Assembly (NCBI GenBank): GCA_023135015.1
Contig: JAGLTZ010000322.1
Location: 1-5,759 of the forward strand
Direction: 5' to 3'
Length of the DNA stretch: 5,759 bases
Source: Candidatus Latescibacterota bacterium
GTDB taxonomy: Bacteria; Blakebacterota; Blakebacteria; Blakebacterales; Blakebacteraceae
Of the stretch, positions 1 through 5,759 are shown piece by piece. Position 1 is the stretch's first letter. Every line of letters starts with the position of its first letter. The notes under the pieces are model-generated. The model was not told the origin of the DNA, made no database searches, and saw only the letters and a list, made by a program, of their open reading frames with translations. Both the position numbers and the translations under genes were made by a program.

Positions 1-2
1 TC

Positions 3-47
3 CGGGAATAGCATCCCGCCTCTTGAGTAAGCCCCGCGAGGCGGGGT
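3..47 (+). repeat. Overlapping GC-rich inverted repeats in the leader region
   Basis: Three pairings are visible. CGGGA (3-7) pairs with TCCCG (14-18). CCCGCCTC (15-22) pairs with GAGGCGGG (38-45), extendable by a T-G and an A-T pair. CCCCGC (32-37) pairs with GCGGGG (41-46) around a GAG loop. The second pairing excludes the other two. No T-run follows on either strand, so this is not a typical intrinsic terminator. It could be the structured 3' end of an upstream transcript cut by the window edge, or part of a leader for the gene at 124. In GC-rich DNA such pairings also arise by chance. Confidence 0.35.
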
Positions 48-123
48 AGACTCGCCGCATTCGACGACAACTCTACGACTGACCTTTTCTCCGACAGGCT
101 CCTAATAACGTACGGAGGTCTAC

Positions 124-1425
124 ATGTCCTTCTCTCGCCGTGCATTCCTAGACAGAACCATGAAGGTCGGCGGTCTCTCCGCTGCTGTGACACTCTCCTC
201 CGGTGGGCTGGAACGGATACTGGCCGCCTCCCGCGACATGGAGGGTGTTCCTCCCGAGGAGGCGGCCCGGGACGAGCTTTTCTGGGGGCAGATCCAGCAG
301 GCTTTCCAGATCGACCGCAGCATAATAAACCTCAACAACGGAGGTGTGTGCCCCAGCCCGGCCGTGGTACACGAGGCGTTCAAGCGCTACCTCGACGTGC
401 AGAACATGACCCCTTCACTCTGGATGTGGAGATACCTGAGTCCGGGCAAAGAGATGGTGCGCCGGAGGCTGGCTGAGACAGTCGGATGCGACCCAGAGGA
501 GATGGCTATCACCCGCAACGCCAGCGAGGCGATGGAGATAGCCCAGTTCGGCCTCGAATTCGAGCCGGGCGACGAGGTGATCACCACCGACCAGGACTAT
601 CCGAGGATGATCACCACGTGGCGCCAGAGGGAGCTGCGCGACGGGATTAAGCTCTGCCAGTTCCCTGTCCCGACGCCCCCCGGGAACAAGCTGGAGCTCG
701 CAAGGCACTTTGAGCAGAACATCACGCCGCGCACCAGAGCTATCCTGATGTGCCATATGGTGAACATCACCGGCCAGATCTATCCGGTGAGGGAGGTGTG
801 CGATATCGCCCACCGCCGGGGTATCCCGGTGCTTGTGGACGGAGCCCACGCCTTCGGCCAGACGGTATTCAAGATGAGGGATCTGGACTGCGACTACTAC
901 GGCACCAGCCTGCACAAGTGGCTGACGGCCCCGATAGGCACCGGTTTCCTCTTCGTAAAAAGGGACCGGATCAAGGACCACTGGCCCCTGATGGCAGCGG
1001 CCGACCCCAAGGCGGACAACATCCGCAAGTTCGAGGAGATAGGCACCCATCCGGCGGCCAACATCAACGCGATCAACGAAGCGCTGGTCTTCTACCACGC
1101 CATCGGCGCCCAGCGGAAGGCGGCCCGGCTACACTACCTGAAGCTGCGATGGGCCGAGAGGCTCACCCGGCACGACCGCGTCTACCTGCGGTGCAACCTC
1201 GATCCGACAGAGTCGGTGGGGGTGGCGACGGTGGGGATCGAAGGTATAGAACCGGCGGCGCTCGTGAGCCATCTCTGGAACAAGTACCGGATCCACTGCA
1301 TAGCGATCGGCCACAAGGATATCAGGGCGCTGCGGATCACACCGAACGTCTATACAACACCGCGCGAAATTGACATGTTCACCAATGCGATGGAGGATGT
1401 GATAAAGAACGGGCTACCTGCATAG
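124..1425 (+). CDS. Tat-exported class V aminotransferase-fold PLP enzyme (isopenicillin N epimerase-like)
   Basis: This encodes a 433-residue fold-type I PLP enzyme of the class V aminotransferase/cysteine desulfurase superfamily, closest in character to proteins annotated as isopenicillin N epimerase-like; the substrate is not readable from sequence. The N-terminus carries a twin-arginine motif, SRRAFL at residues 4-9, then a mildly hydrophobic stretch (about 15-29), so the protein is probably exported folded with its cofactor. Visible active-site elements are an N-terminal substrate loop NLNNGG (69-74), the phosphate-binding region TRNASEAM (130-137), Asp239 in VDGAHA (the usual PLP ring-nitrogen ligand), the presumed Schiff-base lysine Lys265 in TSLHKW, and Arg404 in LRITPNVYTT, a likely substrate-carboxylate contact. 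The start is supported by GGAGGT at 114-119, four bases upstream; the next in-frame ATG (residue 13) would lose the Tat motif. Flanking non-coding DNA suggests a single-gene unit. The superfamily call is firm; the reaction is unknown. Confidence 0.9.
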   Translation: MSFSRRAFLDRTMKVGGLSAAVTLSSGGLERILAASRDMEGVPPEEAARDELFWGQIQQAFQIDRSIINLNNGGVCPSPAVVHEAFKRYLDVQNMTPSLWMWRYLSPGKEMVRRRLAETVGCDPEEMAITRNASEAMEIAQFGLEFEPGDEVITTDQDYPRMITTWRQRELRDGIKLCQFPVPTPPGNKLELARHFEQNITPRTRAILMCHMVNITGQIYPVREVCDIAHRRGIPVLVDGAHAFGQTVFKMRDLDCDYYGTSLHKWLTAPIGTGFLFVKRDRIKDHWPLMAAADPKADNIRKFEEIGTHPAANINAINEALVFYHAIGAQRKAARLHYLKLRWAERLTRHDRVYLRCNLDPTESVGVATVGIEGIEPAALVSHLWNKYRIHCIAIGHKDIRALRITPNVYTTPREIDMFTNAMEDVIKNGLPA

Positions 1426-1515
1426 TTACCGCCAGGAGGGGTTCCCTGAGGGGGGTTTCGTCGTAGACTGGTGTCGGTTGACTGTCGAACCGGGGAGGGC
1501 GATATTTGGGCGTTT
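1426..1515 (+). other. Intergenic region between aminotransferase gene and tRNA
   Basis: This 90-base gap contains no plausible gene. Its left part is G-rich (1434-1458) without a convincing terminator stem and T-run. Its right part carries the predicted tRNA promoter. An imperfect inverted repeat, CGGTT (1475-1479) with AACCG (1488-1492), overlaps the -35 box, but it is too short to claim as an operator. Confidence 0.5.
1478..1506 (+). promoter_or_regulatory. Predicted sigma-70-type promoter of the tRNA gene
   Basis: TTGACT (1478-1483, five of six matches to TTGACA) is followed after exactly 17 bases by GATATT (1501-1506, four of six matches to TATAAT). The expected transcription start, about seven bases after the -10 box, falls near 1513, just upstream of the mature tRNA 5' end at 1516. 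The stretch after the -10 box is G-rich, as in many stable-RNA promoters under stringent control. The match is by eye; it may also serve tilS-hpt-ftsH if the downstream hairpin is leaky. Confidence 0.55.
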
Positions 1516-1592
1516 GGCGGTGTAGCTCAGCTGGTTAGAGCAGGGGAATCATAATCCCCGTGTCCGGGGTTCGAGTCCCTGCACCGCCACCA
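1516..1592 (+). tRNA. tRNA with anticodon CAT (Ile2 or elongator Met), CCA encoded
   Basis: A complete 77-base cloverleaf is present. The acceptor stem GGCGGTG (1516-1522) pairs perfectly with CACCGCC (1582-1588), with discriminator A at 1589 and encoded CCA at 1590-1592. The D stem is GCTC/GAGC (1525-1528, 1538-1541). The anticodon stem GGGGA/TCCCC (1543-1547, 1555-1559) closes the loop ATCATAA, anticodon CAT at 1550-1552. The T stem CGGGG/CCCTG (1565-1569, 1577-1581) has one G-T pair, and its loop starts TTCGA. It is not an initiator tRNA: the 1-72 pair is G-C and the anticodon stem lacks three G-C pairs next to the loop. A CAT anticodon is shared by elongator Met and by Ile2, whose C34 becomes lysidine through TilS. 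The next gene is tilS, which favours Ile2 only by context. Base 32 is A, which is less usual than a pyrimidine. Confidence 0.95.
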
Positions 1593-1627
1593 CATTCAAA
1601 CCCCTTTATGCGGGGGTCAGAAAGCCC

Positions 1628-1653
1628 AAGGGGAAGGCCGCCGCCTTCCCCTT
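1628..1653 (+). terminator. Strong hairpin, probable (leaky) terminator after the tRNA
   Basis: AAGGGGAAGGC (1628-1638) pairs perfectly over 11 bases with GCCTTCCCCTT (1643-1653) around a CGCC loop. The T-run is short (1652-1654, partly inside the stem) before CCACGA, so termination may be incomplete. A smaller hairpin, ACCCC (1600-1604) with GGGGT (1613-1617), lies between it and the tRNA. The stem ends only ten bases before the tilS Shine-Dalgarno sequence, so tilS either depends on read-through from the tRNA promoter or on a promoter that I cannot see. Confidence 0.55.
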
Positions 1654-1663
1654 TCCACGATAG

Positions 1664-1668
1664 AGGAG
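1664..1668 (+). promoter_or_regulatory. Ribosome-binding site that fixes the tilS start
   Basis: AGGAG at 1664-1668 lies five bases before GTG 1674. The other in-frame starts are worse: GTG 1560 lies inside the tRNA, and ATG 1608 lies before the terminator hairpin and would add 22 residues not expected in TilS. This site therefore selects GTG 1674. Confidence 0.75.
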
Positions 1669-1673
1669 CTGGC

Positions 1674-3107
1674 GTGACGCTGCTTGACCGTACATACCTG
1701 CCGCCGGAAAGCCATGTGCTGGTAGCGTGTTCAGGCGGAGGGGACAGCGTGGCGCTGCTCCACTTAATGGTCGCCGATGCACACAGGTACCGATGGCGCC
1801 TAGAGGTGGCCCACCTAGACCACGGGCTGCGGGAGGAATCGTCTCTGGATGCGGCCTTCACGCGGGAATTAGCGGCCGATCTGGGGCTTGAGTGCGTGGT
1901 TGAGTGCGCGGATGTGGCGGAACAAAGACGGCCCGGCGAGGGTGTTGAAGCCGCCGCACGCCGAGTGCGCTACGACTTCCTGCACCGTGTCCGGGATAAA
2001 CTCGCTCCGGGCGGCCTTATCGCCACCGGCCATACCGCCGATGACCAGCTGGAAACGCTGGCTATGAGGCTGGAGCGGGGCTCCGGGCTGAGGGGGCTGC
2101 GTTCTATCCTTCCCATCCGCGAAGATGGAGTGGTCCGGCCGCTGCTGGGGGCTCGCAGGCAGGAGCTGCGCGGGTGGATGAGGGCGAGGGGGATCGGGTG
2201 GAGGGAGGATGCCACCAATCTAGACGTTTCTATCCGCCGCAACCGCTGGAGGCAGCTCTTCGAAAGCCTTCCCCCGGGCAGTTACGAGCAACTGCTGGAT
2301 GGTGCCGCTACCGTTTCGCTCCATGCACGGCGGCTCCTCCCCCTGCACAATCGCATGGCGGGGTGGTGGCTCGATCGCGACAGGGGGCCGCGCCTGCCGG
2401 GGGAAATTCTCCTTGAGCGGCTTCCGGCGTCCTGTCATCTTGGCGTTTTGGATCATGCCCTTCTGGAAACAGCCCTTGAGGGTTCAGGGGCCGATCCCCG
2501 AAGTGTAAACAACCGACTTCGCAGGGAATTGATCCGGCTTTGGCGGAGCGATCGCACCACCGGGGAAACGGGTGGGGGGCTTCTGCAGCTGGGGGAGCGG
2601 ATGTGGGCTGAGTCTGTGCCGGAGGGGCTGCTGCTCGCCAGTGGGGCCGATCCGCACTGGGAGTGTGATACGGGGGAGGAGTTGCAGTTGCGGCTGCCGG
2701 CTCCAGGCGGCTCCGAAGCTGTCTCGATGGAGCTGCCTCTGGGAGGGATTATCGAGGCTTCAGTGACGCCTGATGATACCGTGCGCAGGCTGGCCGGCGG
2801 GGCAAGAGCGGCCGGAGTGGATGGTCGCTGGAAGGCTGTGCTGGACGCCGACGCCGCCGGAGGGCAGGTTTCAGTAAGGTACCCCAGGGCGGGCGACAGG
2901 ATACAGCCGCTGGGGATGGAAGGGCACAAACGCCTGGCCGATCTCTTCAGTGAGGAGCGTATCCCCAGGCTAACCAGAGGCCGCCTGCCGGTTGTTGAGG
3001 CAGGCGGTGAGATTCTGTGGGTTACAGGTGTGCGCCAGGCTCACCGCACACGGGTGACGGCCGATACGAAACTGGGCGTAACTCTGCGATTTCAGGCGTA
3101 TTATTAA
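1674..3107 (+). CDS. tilS: tRNA(Ile)-lysidine synthase TilS
   Basis: TilS uses ATP and lysine to convert C34 of the CAT anticodon of tRNA-Ile2 into lysidine, so that the tRNA reads AUA as isoleucine; it is a cytoplasmic, normally essential enzyme. From GTG 1674 the product has 477 residues, usual for full-length TilS with its C-terminal domains. The N-type ATP pyrophosphatase motif SGGGDS is at residues 20-25 (family pattern SGGxDS), followed by HLDHGLR (47-53) and TGHTADDQLET (118-128), then RGSGLRGL (135-142), all typical of the catalytic domain. The C-terminal TilS domain begins near residue 401 (VRYPRAGDR) and includes the K-R-L-A-D-L-F stretch. The middle part is divergent, as usual. The gene follows a CAT tRNA and a hairpin. 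Its TAA stop overlaps the AAGGAG that probably serves hpt, and the two genes share one reading frame. The family call is very secure; the start rests on the AGGAG spacing. Confidence 0.96.
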   Translation: MTLLDRTYLPPESHVLVACSGGGDSVALLHLMVADAHRYRWRLEVAHLDHGLREESSLDAAFTRELAADLGLECVVECADVAEQRRPGEGVEAAARRVRYDFLHRVRDKLAPGGLIATGHTADDQLETLAMRLERGSGLRGLRSILPIREDGVVRPLLGARRQELRGWMRARGIGWREDATNLDVSIRRNRWRQLFESLPPGSYEQLLDGAATVSLHARRLLPLHNRMAGWWLDRDRGPRLPGEILLERLPASCHLGVLDHALLETALEGSGADPRSVNNRLRRELIRLWRSDRTTGETGGGLLQLGERMWAESVPEGLLLASGADPHWECDTGEELQLRLPAPGGSEAVSMELPLGGIIEASVTPDDTVRRLAGGARAAGVDGRWKAVLDADAAGGQVSVRYPRAGDRIQPLGMEGHKRLADLFSEERIPRLTRGRLPVVEAGGEILWVTGVRQAHRTRVTADTKLGVTLRFQAYY

Positions 3108-3111
3108 GGAG
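3106..3111 (+). promoter_or_regulatory. Shine-Dalgarno sequence for hpt, placed for an ACG codon
   Basis: AAGGAG at 3106-3111 overlaps the tilS stop codon. It is eight bases from in-frame ACG 3120 but 26 bases from the first ATG at 3138. No comparable site precedes ATG 3138. This raises the question of which codon starts hpt. Confidence 0.55.
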
Positions 3112-3137
3112 ACAAAGCGACGGCCGAGCGTCAGATC

Positions 3138-3680
3138 ATGCCCCAGCCCCTGCTCTCTGCTGAGCGGTTGCAGTCGCGTATCGACGAACTGGCCGCAGCC
3201 GTGGACCGGGATTATGCTGGAAAAAATCTCCTGGTCGTCTGCGTACTGAAGGGGTCGTACATATTTACTGCGGATTTGACACGCCGGCTGACGATACCTC
3301 ATGTGATCGATTTCATTGCGGTGTCCTCTTACGGGGACAGCACGACCTCATCGGGGAGGGTGAAGGTCACCCAGGACATTCAGCAAGAGGTCGAAGGGTG
3401 CGACCTGCTGCTGGTTGAGGACATTGTGGATACGGGGACGACGATCCAGTTCCTGTTGGATATCCTGCAGGAACGGGGGGCGGCCTCCATCCGGGTAATA
3501 ACCCTGCTGAAGAAAGAGGGTGTGGAAGAGGAGGATCTTCCTCACATAGATTATGTCGGGTTCACGATACCTCCTGTGTTTGTCGTCGGCTACGGGCTGG
3601 ACTATGCGGAGCATTACCGCCACCTTCCCTACGTGGGGTCCCTTCCCGCCGCCGACGAGCTCGATCGAGGAGAAACATGA
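3138..3680 (+). CDS. hpt: Hypoxanthine(-guanine) phosphoribosyltransferase
   Basis: This enzyme transfers ribose 5-phosphate from PRPP to hypoxanthine or guanine, giving IMP or GMP in cytoplasmic purine salvage. The 180-residue product has normal family length. It shows the LKGS loop (37-40), SSYG (63-66), the PRPP-binding signature VEDIVDTGTT (93-102) with the acidic pair Glu94-Asp95, and the C-terminal block FVVGYGLDY (148-156) then YRHLPYVG (160-167). Two small deviations are LLKKEG (123-128), where LLDKP is common, and IPPVF (144-148), where IPDEF or IPNEF is common; the catalytic elements look intact. ATG 3138 is the only canonical start after the tilS stop, but it lacks a good ribosome-binding site; ACG 3120 is better placed and would add six residues. 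The gene lies in the same frame as tilS and its stop overlaps the ftsH start as ATGA, indicating one co-translated operon. The symbol hprT is also used. Confidence 0.95.
   Translation: MPQPLLSAERLQSRIDELAAAVDRDYAGKNLLVVCVLKGSYIFTADLTRRLTIPHVIDFIAVSSYGDSTTSSGRVKVTQDIQQEVEGCDLLLVEDIVDTGTTIQFLLDILQERGAASIRVITLLKKEGVEEEDLPHIDYVGFTIPPVFVVGYGLDYAEHYRHLPYVGSLPAADELDRGET
3667..3672 (+). promoter_or_regulatory. Ribosome-binding site for ftsH inside the end of hpt
   Basis: GAGGAG at 3667-3672 lies four bases before ATG 3677. The ATGA overlap (3677-3680) puts the ftsH start within the hpt stop, an arrangement typical of translational coupling, and this supports the unusually early FtsH start with its long N-terminal extension. 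Confidence 0.7.
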
Positions 3681-5759
3681 GCGATAAGAGGCCATCCAAC
3701 GATCGGAAGAGAGACCGTGTTCCTCCTGTTCCTCCGAGGCCTGGGGAGAGGAGGAATCGACCAGGTGGCGATGAGGGTCCTCAACCGCCGAAGAGCCGAT
3801 TTTCCGGTGCCACCAGGTCGCTGGCATTCTGGGCGATCCTTGTCATGATCGGGGTGATCGGGTACCAGCTTATGACCAGCCAGACCGGTCGCCAGGCGGA
3901 ACTGACCTATACCGAATTCCAGAATTATCTCGACCAGGGCGAGGTTATAGAGATCACTGTGATCGCCAATACAAAGGTTCAGGGCAAACTCCGTACCGCC
4001 ATCACCAAGGAGGTAGGCGGCAGCATCCGTACATATCCCGAATTCAGGGTCACCTTCCCCGAGGGGTTGATAGACGGTGAGATCCTCGCCGGGTGGTCGG
4101 ATAAGGGAATCGAGTGTTCCTTCGAGGAGGATACGACACCCTGGCTGCAGTTCCTGTTCACCAGCCTCCCGTGGATCTTCCTGATATTCCTCTGGATCTT
4201 CATGATGCGCCAGATGCAGGGGGGGCAGCGCGGGGTGTTCTCCTTCGGAAAGAGCCGTGCGAAACTGCTGACCGGCGGCAAGGTTCAGGTCAGCTTCAAC
4301 GACGTTGCCGGCGCCGACGAAGCCAAGCAGGAACTGCAGGAGATAATCGACTTCCTCAAGGACCCCGGGAAATTTCAGAAGCTGGGCGGCCGCATCCCCA
4401 AAGGTGTCCTGCTTCTGGGTCCCCCGGGAACCGGCAAAACCCTTCTGGCCCGGGCTGTGGCGGGCGAAGCCGGGGTGCCGTTCTACAACCTCGCAGGTTC
4501 CGATTTCGTCGAGATGTTTGTCGGCGTGGGGGCCAGCCGGGTGCGCGACCTCTTCGATCAGGGCAAGAACAATGCGCCCTGCATCATATTCATCGATGAG
4601 CTTGATGCGGTCGGCCGCCACCGCGGTGCGGGCCTGGGGGGAGGCCACGACGAGCGGGAGCAGACACTCAACCAGCTGTTGGTTGAAATGGACGGCTTTG
4701 AATCGAACGAGGGGGTAATCCTGATATCGGCCACCAACCGCCCCGATGTCCTCGACCCGGCGCTTCTGCGCCCCGGACGCTTCGACCGCCAGGTTGTGGT
4801 TGATCTGCCGGATGTGAAGGGCCGTGAGGGGATCCTACAGGTCCACACGAGGAACATCCCCCTGGAGAAGGATGTAGACCTGAAGCTTGTGGCAAAGACC
4901 ACCCCGGGTCTCTCCGGCGCCGACCTGGCCAATATCGTGAACGAGTCCGCGCTGCTGGCCGCACGGTTCGACCGTGAAAAGGTGACCATGGCCGATATCG
5001 AGGAGTCGAAGGACAAGGTGATGATGGGGGCGGAACGGAAGAGCATGGTTATCAGCGACGACGAGAAGAGGCAGATAGCGTTCCACGAGGCGGGGCACGC
5101 ACTGGTCGGGAAGCTTGTGCCCGGTTCCGATCCTGTGCACAAGGTGACTATCATCCCGCGCGGGCATACACTCGGTACCACCCACTACCTGCCCATAGAC
5201 GAGCGTCACATACATTCCAAGGACTACCTGCTGGGTGTGATAAAGCACCTGATGGCCGGAAGGGGTGCAGAGAAGCTGATATTTGGAATAGTCACCACCG
5301 GAGGCGGCGACGACATCCAGCGGGCCACCGAGATCGCCCGGAAGATGGTGCAGGATTGGGGCATGAGCGAGCGGATCGGGCCGCTTTACTACGGCCAGGA
5401 GCAGGAGGAGATCTTCCTCGGCCGGGCCATCGCCAGGAACAAGGAACGTTCGGAGAAGATGGCGGAGCTGATAGACGAGGAGGTAAGGAGGATCGTCGAG
5501 GCGTGCGAGGAGGAGGTAGACCGGCTGCTGGAAGAGAATGAGGAGGATCTGAAGAACCTGGCGGAGACGCTCCTGGAGTACGAGATACTGTCTGGCTCCG
5601 AAATAGACCTGGCTATCGAGGGGAAGCCTCTGGGCCGCGAGCCCGGCGAGCCGGAGCCGATCAGCGACCTCACCACAGAGAAGGGGAAGGGGAAACCTAA
5701 GGGGAAGGGGAAGGATAAGGAGAAGGATAAGGATAAGGATAAGGAGAAAGAGGGAGCCT
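3677..5759 (+). CDS. ftsH: ATP-dependent zinc metalloprotease FtsH (3' end beyond window)
   Basis: FtsH is a hexameric inner-membrane AAA+ protease that unfolds and degrades membrane and short-lived cytoplasmic proteins. The frame is open for 694 codons to the window edge with no stop seen. In order: a Pro/Arg/Asp-rich cytoplasmic extension (1-47), a first membrane segment (about 49-66), a periplasmic domain (67-156), a second membrane segment (about 157-177), and the AAA+ module. This module has Walker A GPPGTGKT (248-255), the pore loop MFVGVGA, Walker B IIFIDELD (303-310) and the second region of homology ATNRPD...RPGRFDR (352-371) with arginine fingers Arg365 and Arg368. The protease domain follows, with zinc motif HEAGH (470-474) and Asp546 in GGDDI as the likely third ligand. 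All catalytic residues are present. The last visible part (669-691) has lysine at every second position. The long N-terminal extension and Lys-rich tail are not in Escherichia coli FtsH. It is translationally coupled to hpt. Confidence 0.97.
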   Translation, partial: MSDKRPSNDRKRDRVPPVPPRPGERRNRPGGDEGPQPPKSRFSGATRSLAFWAILVMIGVIGYQLMTSQTGRQAELTYTEFQNYLDQGEVIEITVIANTKVQGKLRTAITKEVGGSIRTYPEFRVTFPEGLIDGEILAGWSDKGIECSFEEDTTPWLQFLFTSLPWIFLIFLWIFMMRQMQGGQRGVFSFGKSRAKLLTGGKVQVSFNDVAGADEAKQELQEIIDFLKDPGKFQKLGGRIPKGVLLLGPPGTGKTLLARAVAGEAGVPFYNLAGSDFVEMFVGVGASRVRDLFDQGKNNAPCIIFIDELDAVGRHRGAGLGGGHDEREQTLNQLLVEMDGFESNEGVILISATNRPDVLDPALLRPGRFDRQVVVDLPDVKGREGILQVHTRNIPLEKDVDLKLVAKTTPGLSGADLANIVNESALLAARFDREKVTMADIEESKDKVMMGAERKSMVISDDEKRQIAFHEAGHALVGKLVPGSDPVHKVTIIPRGHTLGTTHYLPIDERHIHSKDYLLGVIKHLMAGRGAEKLIFGIVTTGGGDDIQRATEIARKMVQDWGMSERIGPLYYGQEQEEIFLGRAIARNKERSEKMAELIDEEVRRIVEACEEEVDRLLEENEEDLKNLAETLLEYEILSGSEIDLAIEGKPLGREPGEPEPISDLTTEKGKGKPKGKGKDKEKDKDKDKEKEGA
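5681..5756 (+). repeat. Purine-rich low-complexity tract encoding a Lys-X tail of FtsH
   Basis: The strand is almost purely A and G here, built from AAG followed by GGG, GAT or GAG codons, with hexamers such as AAGGAT repeated in tandem near 5711-5743. In the ftsH frame it gives lysine at residues 669, 671 and so on to 691, alternating first with Gly and then with Asp or Glu. Hexamer gain or loss would stay in frame and only change tail length. The tract reaches the window edge, so its full extent is unknown. Confidence 0.8.

Noticed and set aside
79..108. Possible promoter CTGACC ... TAATAA before the aminotransferase gene
   Set aside because: The boxes match poorly with an 18-base spacer, and the implied transcript start would fall on the Shine-Dalgarno sequence.
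415..1098. Minus-strand open frame of 227 codons inside the aminotransferase gene
   Set aside because: It is a shadow of the sense gene, which carries all the catalytic motifs; there is no sign of independent coding.
750..1373. Plus-strand open frame of 207 codons in another phase of the aminotransferase gene
   Set aside because: Its product is Pro/Gly/Arg-rich without a recognisable domain, as expected for a shifted reading of GC-rich coding DNA.
1516..1592. tRNA gene as an attachment site for an integrated element
   Set aside because: There is no integrase, no repeated 3' tRNA segment and no foreign cargo; the DNA downstream is a conserved housekeeping cluster.
1516..1592. Initiator tRNA-fMet
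   Set aside because: The 1-72 position is a paired G-C, and the anticodon stem does not have the three G-C pairs next to the loop.
1560..1673. Extension of tilS back to GTG 1560 or ATG 1608
   Set aside because: GTG 1560 lies within the mature tRNA, and ATG 1608 would have the coding region run through the terminator hairpin. GTG 1674 has a well-spaced AGGAG and gives a normal TilS N-terminus.
4114..4599. Plus-strand open frame in another phase of ftsH
   Set aside because: It overlaps the Walker A region of ftsH in a shifted phase and has no domain of its own.
3629..4648. Long open frame (339 codons) on the minus strand opposite hpt and ftsH
   Set aside because: It lies wholly over strongly conserved hpt and ftsH coding sequence, its translation resembles no family I recognise, and long antisense frames are common in GC-rich genes.

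Overview
The window is a GC-rich (roughly 60% by eye) stretch of bacterial chromosome with every recognised gene on the + strand. It holds a Tat-exported PLP enzyme gene, a tRNA gene with anticodon CAT and encoded CCA, and then the tightly packed housekeeping cluster tilS-hpt-ftsH, with ftsH running off the right edge. The tilS-hpt-ftsH order is widely conserved in bacteria (Bacillus subtilis has tilS-hprT-ftsH), so it does not identify the phylum. The encoded CCA, the Tat-exported class V aminotransferase-like enzyme, and the Pro/Arg-rich start and Lys-rich end of FtsH would suit a GC-rich environmental or candidate-phylum lineage, but I cannot name it.

Layout. Positions 1-123 are a non-coding leader with overlapping GC-rich inverted repeats. 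Positions 124-1425 encode a class V aminotransferase-fold protein with a twin-arginine signal; it looks like a separate transcription unit of unknown substrate. Positions 1426-1515 are intergenic and carry a good promoter for the tRNA gene at 1516-1592. A strong hairpin (1628-1653), probably a tRNA terminator that may be leaky, sits just before the tilS ribosome-binding site. tilS most likely starts at GTG 1674. It is followed in the same frame by hpt, after a single TAA, and hpt overlaps ftsH by ATGA.

How the genes relate. TilS makes lysidine at C34 of tRNA-Ile(CAT), and the tRNA directly upstream has a CAT anticodon, so it may be the TilS substrate, although an elongator tRNA-Met cannot be excluded. 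Hpt salvages hypoxanthine/guanine and FtsH is the membrane AAA+ zinc protease; these two are probably co-translated with tilS in one operon. No mobile element, CRISPR array, phage gene or obviously new system is visible. The points worth a second look are the tRNA-tilS linkage, the start codon of hpt, the near-fusion of tilS and hpt, the unusual ends of FtsH, and the exported PLP enzyme.
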